A stretch of DNA of 64,000 bases from Pseudomonadota bacterium. GTDB lineage: Bacteria > Desulfobacterota > Binatia > Binatales > Binataceae. Both the position numbers and the translations under genes were made by a program. The notes under the pieces were generated by a model. The model was given only the letters and a program-made list of their open reading frames with translations. It had not been told where the DNA came from and searched no databases. The stretch is taken from contig JAJPKA010000020.1 in assembly GCA_021323945.1 (NCBI GenBank), positions 868,001 through 932,000 of the forward strand, written 5' to 3'. This document shows, in pieces, positions 19,512 through 26,999 of this stretch (the first letter of the stretch is position 1; each line of letters starts with the position of its first letter).

Positions 19512-19866
19512 TGTCGCGCAGTTAACAATCTGTTGGGCAGAATCTGCAAAAAGCTTCGAGCGCGCTGCCTGCCGACGGCTGTAAGTTGGTAGGATTCTGT
19601 CAATATATCAATATTAAGCTCCAGCCGACTTGACGGCTGCTGGTTTCAGGGCTGATTCGCCCGTTCCGTCCGACGGGCTCATTCAGACCACCCAATCTCA
19701 TGCGCAAATGGTTGTGGGTATAAGCGAGCCGCAGGTGCCGAAAAGTAGCGATCAGGAACCCGAAGCATAATTGTTCGGATAGCCGGTCGATCCGGGTTTG
19801 ACCACCGTCGATTCGGAGGCGAAAGATGGCACGTGGTGCGGGCAAAGGGGTAGCTCGCCGTCCCCA
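19512..19866. other. Convergent intergenic region with a small hairpin
   Basis: These 355 bp between the convergent dedA and LuxR-type genes show no gene. A 6-bp perfect stem (19622-19627 with 19634-19639, 6-nt loop) may be part of a terminator, but it lacks a U-tract on either strand. Confidence 0.35.
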
Positions 19867-21312
19867 TCATACCCATGTGGTTCGTGCAAACTGACGAACG
19901 TGGGCAGCGCGTTGTTCGGGGTCAAGCTTCGCGCTGAGGCGTCGGAGATAGACTCTGAGCGTATCTATAGTTATTCCCATGTTGAGCGCAAGCTGCGCGC
20001 CGCTCAAACCGTTGCGCAGCCCGTCCAACAGCGCGATATCGGTTGCGCTTAGTCCCAAAGTTGCGGCCAGTCTGGTTCGCCTGTGAGCGCGCAGTTCACC
20101 TCGCTCGAGCAGCACGATGAAGTAAGGTTTTCCTTCGACGCTACGCGTGCTAACTCCTCTCATCTTGAACAAAGCGCCTGTACGGTGGCAGTAAAGTCGA
20201 ATCACTGGGACATCCAAAACCGAATTATCCGTTGGGTCTTGGAAAATACTCTCGAGCGCCTGGGCGATATATGAGAACAGTTCGTGAGCGCGGTCAGGAG
20301 CTGCCAGCTCCGGCCTGAGTCCTTCGGCGATAGCCATCTCGGCAAACATGGCCTCCGCCTGCTTGTCGACCCCGACCACTCTCCGACGTTCATCAAGAAC
20401 GACGGTGCCGAGTCCTGGCTTCGGGTTGCCAAGAAACTGATCGAGAGTGGCAGGCTTGCCGTCCTCAATCAGGGACGCAACCTTTAGAGCTTGAGCGATA
20501 TGCGGTGCCGCCAGCCTAACGAACTTCAGGTCATCTCGACTGAAGGAACGCATCTGCGCAGATCGCCATATGGGGTAAAGGCCAAGTCGCTCGGCATCGT
20601 CGGCGAAAGTCACCCACAACATGTGGTCGAAGCCGAGGGGGCGCAAAAATTCGTTGTACCCCTCGGAGCGCCGGAAATGCGGTAAGGCAAGATCCTCGCT
20701 TGTGCCGGCGACGTGGTAGAAAAGTGACGACAAATCGGGTTCGACAAAGCGGATACGCAATCCGGAGACCGAGCTGGGTGCCTCTATGTAGTAGTGCTTG
20801 TGCACCGGCGTCCATCTGGCGAGCTCGGGATTGTTCATCAAGTAACGTGAAGGACTAGCACCCGAACCGACCAGGAATACTTTGTTGTCACAATTAGGTA
20901 CCGCCTGCTGAACCACATCGAAAATACCGGATATCAAGGGCGTTAGCGGGAGCCCCGAGTTGCATAGACGGCGAAGGTTTCTTAGCGCCCGGCGCTTTTG
21001 TTCCAGGTCCGAAACAAACATACGCCTTAACGCAGGGGTGAAGTTGACCTTCTGTGTAAATGTCGGGCGACCTTGAGAATGCTGCGAAGCGCAGGCCGGC
21101 TTCCTGTATCCCACTCCCAGCTTGGCGAGAATACGCCTGCAGTGACGCGGGCTTATTGCAGTCCCGTAGCGGCGCCGAAGGTGGAGGGACAGGATACGCC
21201 CGCTCCACGATCCGACCCCATAGCCGAAAGCGACTGGTGAGACCATGAGTTCGTGGCGGAGAGCTTCCAAGATATGGGCTGAAAGAATCGGCGGTCTGCC
21301 TGCGCGACCCAT
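19867..21312 (-). CDS. LuxR-type regulator fused to an IS630-transposase-like winged helix
   Basis: The 481-residue protein has three parts. Residues about 27-72 resemble the HTH_33 winged helix of IS630-family transposases (SWSGRIL, GTAISPRHCRRILAKLGVGY, RKP). Residues about 100-400 are a GAF/PAS-like sensory region without recognisable ligand residues. Residues about 414-470 are a LuxR/GerE-type helix-turn-helix (GLSATDIALLDGL...GITIDTLRVYLRRL). It is divergent from a set of secreted-protein genes and probably controls them, binding in the 244-bp spacer, which is inference. A second start at Met99 would remove the N-terminal domain. The ATG at 21312 has only a weak ribosome site. Confidence 0.72.
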   Translation of the reverse strand: MGRAGRPPILSAHILEALRHELMVSPVAFGYGVGSWSGRILSLHLRRRYGTAISPRHCRRILAKLGVGYRKPACASQHSQGRPTFTQKVNFTPALRRMFVSDLEQKRRALRNLRRLCNSGLPLTPLISGIFDVVQQAVPNCDNKVFLVGSGASPSRYLMNNPELARWTPVHKHYYIEAPSSVSGLRIRFVEPDLSSLFYHVAGTSEDLALPHFRRSEGYNEFLRPLGFDHMLWVTFADDAERLGLYPIWRSAQMRSFSRDDLKFVRLAAPHIAQALKVASLIEDGKPATLDQFLGNPKPGLGTVVLDERRRVVGVDKQAEAMFAEMAIAEGLRPELAAPDRAHELFSYIAQALESIFQDPTDNSVLDVPVIRLYCHRTGALFKMRGVSTRSVEGKPYFIVLLERGELRAHRRTRLAATLGLSATDIALLDGLRNGLSGAQLALNMGITIDTLRVYLRRLSAKLDPEQRAAHVRQFARTTWV

Positions 21313-21414
21313 AGCTAAGTCTCAATTCATTAAAGCGTTTTAGGCGAAGAAATAGGTCCGCGCCCGAATTTTGTCCAGACCCCGTTGCCGAGGCTTGAAC
21401 CTGCGCGCACGAAC

Positions 21415-21442
21415 TTTAGAGTAGAACTAAACACACTCTAAA
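21415..21442. promoter_or_regulatory. Inverted repeat, candidate operator
   Basis: A perfect 8-bp inverted repeat (TTTAGAGT at 21415-21422, ACTCTAAA at 21435-21442) has centres 20 bp apart, two helical turns. It sits in the spacer between the LuxR-type regulator and the divergent secreted-protein genes, just before the first ribosome site. It is a plausible dimer binding site, not proven. Confidence 0.4.
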
Positions 21443-21463
21443 AGGAGCAAAACGGTAGGAAAG

Positions 21464-21559
21464 ATGTATCCGAGACTTATTGGACCGCGTTCGCATTATT
21501 TGAGTGGTAAAAGCGTCTCGCTTGGCGGTTTCGGATCATCAGGGAGGAGCTTACGATGA
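21464..21559 (+). CDS. 31-residue leader ORF, translationally coupled
   Basis: An ATG preceded by AAAGGAG and TAGGA opens a 31-codon frame (starts MYPRLIGPRS). Its TGA overlaps the ATG of the following exported protein as ATGA. The peptide contains no recognised domain. The overlap suggests coupled translation or a regulatory leader. It could be a chance frame. Confidence 0.35.
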   Translation: MYPRLIGPRSHYLSGKSVSLGGFGSSGRSLR

Positions 21560-22167
21560 AGATGAACGCTCTGCCCAATCGGGTGGCGACTTGTGCCCTC
21601 ACCTTGCTTTTCGCGACGGGCTCGTTTCCGAAGCCTCTTCTAGCCGCTACTACTCCGAGTATTAGCGTTCAGGCCTTCCACGCGACCGGGACCGGCATGG
21701 GCCTGGCTACCACGGTGACGTGTTCCCCCGGCAGCCCGTCGGGCGCCTCCTGCTTCAGCATTAGCGGCGACGTGCATGGTAATCCTATTGGTCAAGGGAC
21801 GTTTTCCGGGACGCTCGACGTCAATTCTGCGGCCTCCTCCGACAATGGGAGCGGTGGTAAGTGCGCGCCCGCAAGTGGCGCGATGAAGATCGCTTTCGAT
21901 AGTTCAAAAAAAAGTGTCACGCTTGGGTTCGTAGGGCTCTATTGCGACGTTGGTGCGACACCCACTTTGCCTAATGTCGGGCCGACTGTGCTAACCGGCA
22001 GCTTTTTCGTAACGGGGGGCTCCGGCGGGAAATTCGGTGAGCTCACGGGCAGCGACGGGCCCGGCGAGGGGGGTGCAGGTTCGGGTACGATGACAATCAG
22101 CGGCGACACTGATGACGGCGATGTGGTCCTGACGCTCGCTGGCGTTCTCGTGTTTGCTCCCAAGTGA
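21556..22167 (+). CDS. Exported protein of unknown function, Gly/Ser/Thr-rich
   Basis: The 203-residue precursor has a signal peptide ending in LLAA near residue 31. The mature part is rich in Gly, Ser and Thr, with alternating short hydrophobic strands (TFSGTLDV, VTLGFVGLYCDVG, GTMTISGDT), suggesting a secreted beta-sandwich. Four cysteines could form two disulfides. AGGGAGGAG lies 7 bp before the ATG, a strong site suggesting high expression. I recognise no family. It heads a run of secreted genes divergent from the LuxR-type regulator. Confidence 0.7.
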   Translation: MKMNALPNRVATCALTLLFATGSFPKPLLAATTPSISVQAFHATGTGMGLATTVTCSPGSPSGASCFSISGDVHGNPIGQGTFSGTLDVNSAASSDNGSGGKCAPASGAMKIAFDSSKKSVTLGFVGLYCDVGATPTLPNVGPTVLTGSFFVTGGSGGKFGELTGSDGPGEGGAGSGTMTISGDTDDGDVVLTLAGVLVFAPK

Positions 22168-22266
22168 CCGCTGCATAGCCTGCCGAACTTTGCACGAGCA
22201 GCCGCCGAGCAATTGCTCATCACCCGCGGCGTCAATTAAACCGTAAGCGTCTCCACGAATGGATAT

Positions 22267-22725
22267 ATGGCGTCAATAACCCGCAAAAACGCCTCGCTCT
22301 CGTTGAGCCAAGGGAGGCTCTTACTGGTACTGATAGCGCTATCGTTGTGCCCGGCCTGCCACAGTCGGAGCGGCGCGGACGACAGCGTTATTCGCGGCCG
22401 CTACCTGGTCGAAAGGGTCATGATGTGTGGAGAGTGCCATACGCCAATCGCCAACGGCCAGCCCGACCGCACACGATGGCTTGAGGGCGGGCCATTACCC
22501 TTTCCCGTCGCCGCCGGTTTCGCCAAAGTTGCTCCGCCGATCGCTGGCCTGCCGTCGGGCTGGACGCGACAGCAATTCATTCGATTCATCGAGACTGGAG
22601 TTGACCCCAATGGAGATTCGGCGAAGCCGCCGATGCCCGCCTACAGATTAAATGCCGACGATGCACAGGCAGTAGCTGCGTATCTCATATCGCTGGGAAA
22701 ACCAAGTCAATTAACAAAGTACTGA
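22267..22725 (+). CDS. Exported class I cytochrome c
   Basis: This 152-residue protein has a signal sequence and one clear heme c site, CGECH at 54-58, with Met123 (KPPMPAY) as probable sixth ligand, so a mono-heme electron carrier of the cytochrome c family. A second C-P-A-C-H (28-32) falls at the end of the signal peptide. It could be part of a lipobox-like cleavage region or, if retained, a second heme site. The domain resembles those fused to or paired with periplasmic dehydrogenases. The redox partner is not in the window. It lies 99 bp after the exported protein gene. Confidence 0.82.
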   Translation: MASITRKNASLSLSQGRLLLVLIALSLCPACHSRSGADDSVIRGRYLVERVMMCGECHTPIANGQPDRTRWLEGGPLPFPVAAGFAKVAPPIAGLPSGWTRQQFIRFIETGVDPNGDSAKPPMPAYRLNADDAQAVAAYLISLGKPSQLTKY

Positions 22726-22764
22726 GCAATCGCTCAACTTTACGAGGGAAGGAGAAAAAAAATA

Positions 22765-24279
22765 ATGGCTGGGCTTTACGCGATCGCGCGCCAATTTCGT
22801 CTAAGGGCTATCAGCGTTTTTGTGCTTGAGGCAGTATTGACCGTTTTGCTGTTAGGTGGCTCGCAGGCGACAGCCAACGTGTGCGTAAGCCCAAAAGGAA
22901 ATGGCTGTTTCATCACGATACAGGCCGCGATCGATTCTGTCTCGACCCCTAATACGACCATCGTAGTCCAACCAGGCACCTATAGCGCCACGTGCAATTC
23001 GCCGGCATGTTCGGTGGCTACTATAAGCAGCGCGGCACCGAACGGTTCGTCGCTGACGGGTCTTATACTGCAGTGCACACGTAAGGAAGGGCAGTCGGCG
23101 ATTCTCGATGCCACTTCGCTCGACCATGCGGTCTATGTGAGCGGCGTAAACCGAGTAACTATTCAAGGTTGCATTGCGGCAAACGCGGCACGCGAGGGAA
23201 TCTTGGTCGAGAACGCCGATAATGTTCATCTCGTAGCCAACGAGGTCAAAGAAAACGACCAGGCGATGGGCTTTACCGTCGGCAAAGGCAGCCCACCGTG
23301 CCCGACCTTCGTCTCGCCTGGCACTCCCGGCACCGGTGCGATTCAGTGTTGCCCGGATGCCTTCAGCGGCGGTCCAGGAAACTTTCCCGAGGACAACGAT
23401 GATTGCGGCGAGGGCATCCACTTGCGTGGCGTGAGCAATTCAGTGGTCGAGGGCAACTGGGTTCATGACAATATCGGCGGAATCCTTCTGACGGACGAGA
23501 CGAGTCCCAATTACAACAATCTCGTGGTCAACAATAACTCGAGCAATAATCGTCTGTTCGGTGGCGATTGCGGAGTCACGCTACCATCACACTCACCCTG
23601 CAGCCCGACCAGCACCGATGCCTCAGGATGCCAAGGTTTTAATCCGACAGCGCAAGCTAACGGCGTCTTTCACAATGAAGTGGTTGATAACGTTCTGATT
23701 GGCAACGGCGCCGCCGGTGCAGGTGTGTTCGCCAATCCGGGTGCTCCTCCCGGCGAGGCCACCCTTGCGTACGGCAACCTCATCGCTGACAACGTTGTAA
23801 AGGAAAATGGTCAGCCCGGAATTGCCATTCACGTACATGCCGCAAACGGCAACGCCGATAATAACGTCATTGTTGAGAATGTCGTCAGCGGCAATGGCGG
23901 AGATGCTGAAGCCGTGCCAGGGACGCCGCCCCCCGGAATGGGAATCGAAGTGCTGAGTAATGCGAGCTTGGGCGGCGGGTTTAGTCCAGCTTCGCCCATC
24001 GCCGGCACGATTATTTCGCAAAACAAGGTGTCGAACGAGGACTTCGATCTGTGGGTCGGGAATACTGCAACTAATGTCCGTGTGTTTTTGAACGACCTTC
24101 TCGGCAGGGGAGCGAGTGGAATCGCGAACGCCGGCAGCGGGACCGTGACCGCGACCGACGACTACTGGGGTTGCCCAGGCGGACCCGGCGCGTCCGGCTG
24201 CTCCAGCATCTCGAACACTAGCGGCGGAACGGTCATCAGCAAGCCGTTCCTCTCGCATCCTGTGAATCCGGAGGACTAG
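22765..24279 (+). CDS. Secreted right-handed parallel beta-helix protein
   Basis: The 504-residue precursor has an N-terminal signal (cleavage near residue 38, ATA-NVC) followed by an FITIQAAIDS start typical of pectate-lyase-like folds. Repeated N-x-V-x-x-N coils (VVEGNWVHDNIGG, LIADNVVKENGQPG) follow to about residue 450. The repeat pattern is that of NosD/PbH1 proteins. Several cysteines lie in loops and no clear catalytic Asp cluster is visible, so it may be a carbohydrate-binding or structural surface protein, not a lyase. It is 39 bp after the cytochrome c gene and probably in the same transcript. Confidence 0.82.
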   Translation: MAGLYAIARQFRLRAISVFVLEAVLTVLLLGGSQATANVCVSPKGNGCFITIQAAIDSVSTPNTTIVVQPGTYSATCNSPACSVATISSAAPNGSSLTGLILQCTRKEGQSAILDATSLDHAVYVSGVNRVTIQGCIAANAAREGILVENADNVHLVANEVKENDQAMGFTVGKGSPPCPTFVSPGTPGTGAIQCCPDAFSGGPGNFPEDNDDCGEGIHLRGVSNSVVEGNWVHDNIGGILLTDETSPNYNNLVVNNNSSNNRLFGGDCGVTLPSHSPCSPTSTDASGCQGFNPTAQANGVFHNEVVDNVLIGNGAAGAGVFANPGAPPGEATLAYGNLIADNVVKENGQPGIAIHVHAANGNADNNVIVENVVSGNGGDAEAVPGTPPPGMGIEVLSNASLGGGFSPASPIAGTIISQNKVSNEDFDLWVGNTATNVRVFLNDLLGRGASGIANAGSGTVTATDDYWGCPGGPGASGCSSISNTSGGTVISKPFLSHPVNPED

Positions 24280-24314
24280 GTCTAACCCGGAAAGGCAGCC
24301 AGACGAGGTAGCAG

Positions 24315-24953
24315 ATGATGAGAAGCGCACGGCCGCTTGTTGCGCTGGTGTTTCCCGAGCATTACCTGGACGCTGCCGGCGTGCTTAGCCGCGCTTTCGC
24401 CGCGGAACCTCGAACATTGGCAATAGCTCCGACGCCAAGGGAACCGAGCGAGCGCGCGGAGCGCTTAACCGGCTTGTTTGCCGCTATGATCCGTACCCAT
24501 GGCGCCGCTGGGGAGCCGGTGTTAGGGATATACGAAAGTGGCCAATTGGTTGCGGTGGCGGCAGTTGAGGGCTCGATGCATCCGCGGGCGACGCAAACGG
24601 TTCTAGCTGGTCTGGCGACGCTCCCGAGCCTGATTCGTGCGGTCGGGTGGGGTGGCGTGATTCGTTCGCTCAAGGTGGTCGATGCGCAGTCGCGCAACCA
24701 TCCGCCCCAGCCCCATCTTTACCTCAACATCTTGGGCGTTGACCCGCCGTTTCAAGGCCGTCATTTTGGCGTTGCAATTCTCGACTATCTCCGCAAGATG
24801 GCAGCTGTGCGCTCCGATCTCGCCGGTGTTTATCTCGATACTTCCACCGAGGCCAACGTCACTTACTATTGTCGCAACGGCTACGAAGTGATTGGTGAAT
24901 TCTACCCGCTCGGGGTCCGAAGCTGGTGCATGTTCCAACGGCGACCGGATTAA
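24315..24953 (+). CDS. GNAT-family N-acetyltransferase
   Basis: This 212-residue protein has the GNAT core: a strand LYLNILGVDPPFQGRHFGVAIL (about 135-156) that contains the Q-x-x-x-G acetyl-CoA pyrophosphate loop, and the C-terminal YLDTSTEANVTYYCRNGYEVIGEF motif B. It is the first of three genes (GNAT, tandem GNAT, MBL) in close order, with 54 bp to the next. The acceptor is unknown. Two ATG codons in tandem serve as start after a GAGG site. Confidence 0.8.
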   Translation: MMRSARPLVALVFPEHYLDAAGVLSRAFAAEPRTLAIAPTPREPSERAERLTGLFAAMIRTHGAAGEPVLGIYESGQLVAVAAVEGSMHPRATQTVLAGLATLPSLIRAVGWGGVIRSLKVVDAQSRNHPPQPHLYLNILGVDPPFQGRHFGVAILDYLRKMAAVRSDLAGVYLDTSTEANVTYYCRNGYEVIGEFYPLGVRSWCMFQRRPD

Positions 24954-25007
24954 GAGTCGCGCCACTCAAGATCAAAGTCCGTCGCAGAGCTCCAGGAGAA
25001 AATAGAG

Positions 25008-25868
25008 ATGAACCTCAAAATTCGTCAGGGGACTCCAGAAGATGCCCAAGCGCTGGGGGTTATCGAATTTGAGGCTTTTAAATCGATCGCGAGCCAGCAC
25101 AACTTTCCCTGGGACTTTCCCTCGGTCGAGATCGCGACCGCCGTCGTCACCATGCTGCTTTCGCATCCGAGATTCTACTGCGCGGTCGCCGAGCTCGACG
25201 GTAAGGTGGTTGGCAGCAACTTCCTCGACGAGCGCAATCCCATCTCGGGCGTCGGTCCGATCACGGTCGATCCGGCGGTCCAGAATCAGACCATTGGGCG
25301 TCAGCTGATGAAGGCAGTGATGGAACGCTCGGAGAAGCGAGGCTTTGCAGGCATTCGGCTGGTGCAGAGTGCCTATCACAACCGTTCGCTTTGCCTCTAC
25401 ACCAAACTCGGTTTTGAGACTCGTGAAACCTTATCGAAAATGGATGGTCGGCCGATCGGGAAAAAGTTCGCCGGCTACGAGGTCCGCCCTGCGACCGAGA
25501 ATGATCTACCCGAATGCAACCGACTGTGCGTACGCGTTCACGGGCATGATCGCGCCGGCGAACTTCGCGACGCGCTGAAGGCGGGCACCGCGAAGGTGGT
25601 CGAGCATCTGGGACGGATTAGCGGCTACGCTACGGATATCGGCTTTTTCTCGCACGCGGTAGGCGAGACGACTCAGGACATCATCGCGCTGATTGCCGAC
25701 GCGGGCGACTTCTCCTCGAAAGGCGGCTTCCTCCTCCCGACCCGCAATGGCGAGTTGTTTCGATGGTGCCTCAATAATGGCCTGCGTCTGGTGCATCAAA
25801 TGACACTGATGACGATCGGCCTCTACAATGAGCCCTGTGGTGCGTATCTGCCGTCGGTGCTGTACTGA
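25008..25868 (+). CDS. Tandem-domain GNAT acetyltransferase
   Basis: The 286-residue protein has an N-terminal GNAT domain (LKIRQGTPEDA start, VDPAVQNQTIGRQLM acetyl-CoA loop near 84-98, SAYHNRSLCLYTKLGF motif B) and a second, degenerate GNAT-like half (YEVRPATENDLPE at about 152 onward). The arrangement is common in proteins annotated as GNAT plus acetyltransferase_18-like domains. AGGAGA precedes the ATG. The gene ends 21 bp before the MBL gene, consistent with an operon. Confidence 0.82.
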   Translation: MNLKIRQGTPEDAQALGVIEFEAFKSIASQHNFPWDFPSVEIATAVVTMLLSHPRFYCAVAELDGKVVGSNFLDERNPISGVGPITVDPAVQNQTIGRQLMKAVMERSEKRGFAGIRLVQSAYHNRSLCLYTKLGFETRETLSKMDGRPIGKKFAGYEVRPATENDLPECNRLCVRVHGHDRAGELRDALKAGTAKVVEHLGRISGYATDIGFFSHAVGETTQDIIALIADAGDFSSKGGFLLPTRNGELFRWCLNNGLRLVHQMTLMTIGLYNEPCGAYLPSVLY

Positions 25869-25889
25869 AACCAGCGATGAGGTGAGCGA

Positions 25890-26612
25890 ATGATCGAATC
25901 AAGTGAGATCGCGCGCCGCATCTACCGGATCGCGATCTGGGACGATCCATGCCTTGAAGGCATCTCCTTCCCAGGCACTTCGTACAATCTGTTTCTGGTG
26001 GCGGCTGAGAAACCTGCGATCATCAACACGTTGTTTCGCCGCAGCTTCGAGCCGGTGCGCGCGCAGGTCGCCGAGATCCTCGATCCGGCGCGGCTTCGCT
26101 ATATCGTTGTGCCGCATCATGAGGGCGATTCCAGCGGTGCTATCAACGAGTGGCTGGCGGCGGCGCCGGAGGCTGTGCCGGTGTGCTCGGAGCTATGTGC
26201 GTCGCTCTCGCTGCGCGACTTCGCTTCCAAAGAGCCGAGGGTGGTAAACGACGGGGACGTCATTGATCTCGGCAGCCATCGCTTGCTTTTTTTGATGACC
26301 CCACAGGTCAATCAATGGGATAGCCTGATGGCGTACGAGGAGACGACAGGCACGCTTTTCTCCAATGATCTTTTCTCCATGGACGGTGTAGAAACCGTCA
26401 CTGACAGGACTTTCGGTCCCGAGTTTGTCACCGCCACCGCCGCAGTCGGGTATCAACCCGACGATCGCGCGCGACTTGCCGAAGCGCTCGACAAGATCGA
26501 AGGCCTACGTCTGCGTGCGATCGCGGTGATGCACGGCCCGGTCATCACCGGTCATTTCAAAGAGCTGCTAAGCGCCTTTAGGGAACATCCGCTGGTGGCA
26601 CCTGCGCGCTGA
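25890..26612 (+). CDS. MBL-fold protein of the flavodiiron (ODP) type with a missing ligand
   Basis: The 240-residue protein aligns with the oxygen-binding diiron domain of flavodiiron proteins. It has H76-x-E78-x-D80, Asp160 and His215, but the position of the usual His in TPxxHxxDS is Asn141 (TPQVNQWDS). There is no flavodoxin domain. The site may hold one metal or a modified diiron centre, so O2 or NO reduction is not assured. Related stand-alone ODP proteins exist in many bacteria. It is last in the GNAT-GNAT-MBL operon, with GAGGTGA before the ATG. Confidence 0.8.
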   Translation: MIESSEIARRIYRIAIWDDPCLEGISFPGTSYNLFLVAAEKPAIINTLFRRSFEPVRAQVAEILDPARLRYIVVPHHEGDSSGAINEWLAAAPEAVPVCSELCASLSLRDFASKEPRVVNDGDVIDLGSHRLLFLMTPQVNQWDSLMAYEETTGTLFSNDLFSMDGVETVTDRTFGPEFVTATAAVGYQPDDRARLAEALDKIEGLRLRAIAVMHGPVITGHFKELLSAFREHPLVAPAR

Positions 26613-26999
26613 GCCGGATGGCCTTTCGCCCTGTTTGGGAGTTGCCGAAATGCTCCGCAGCCCTTCTCACCAAGCGACGATCTCGCACGAAGATCTAACG
26701 AGTTGACTCGTGGTCTGCGGTTGCCACGACGTGCATCGCGGGTGGAGCAGGTCGATGCTACAACAGGCGTTTCTATCGGAGTTGGTGAAGCGGACCTGAG
26801 CTTTGCCGTTATTCGGTTTCCTGGATGTCCTCGTAGTCCCCATCGCTTAGCGATGGGGTGCCGACTTTCTGAGTAGCGCAATGCTCGGTTGGGGCAGGGG
26901 TTGTGATTTGCCCTAACGTGACAGCCGCAGCTTCTCGCATTAAGCTCGCCACAGGAGAGTCATCGCGAACAATTCAGGACGACAGTTAGGAGAAGGGGG
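26613..26999. other. Intergenic region with a strong hairpin
   Basis: No gene is supported in 387 bp. The region contains the perfect hairpin annotated at 26838-26858 and a 5-bp stem at 26698-26711. No SAM- or B12-type riboswitch signature was recognised before the MetE-like gene. Confidence 0.4.
26838..26858 (+). repeat. Perfect 9-bp hairpin with 3-nt loop
   Basis: CCCCATCGC at 26838-26846 pairs with GCGATGGGG at 26850-26858 around a TTA loop. It is 225 bp after the MBL gene and 140 bp before the MetE-like gene, with no U-tract. It could be a terminator, an RNA processing site or a REP-like element. Confidence 0.5.
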
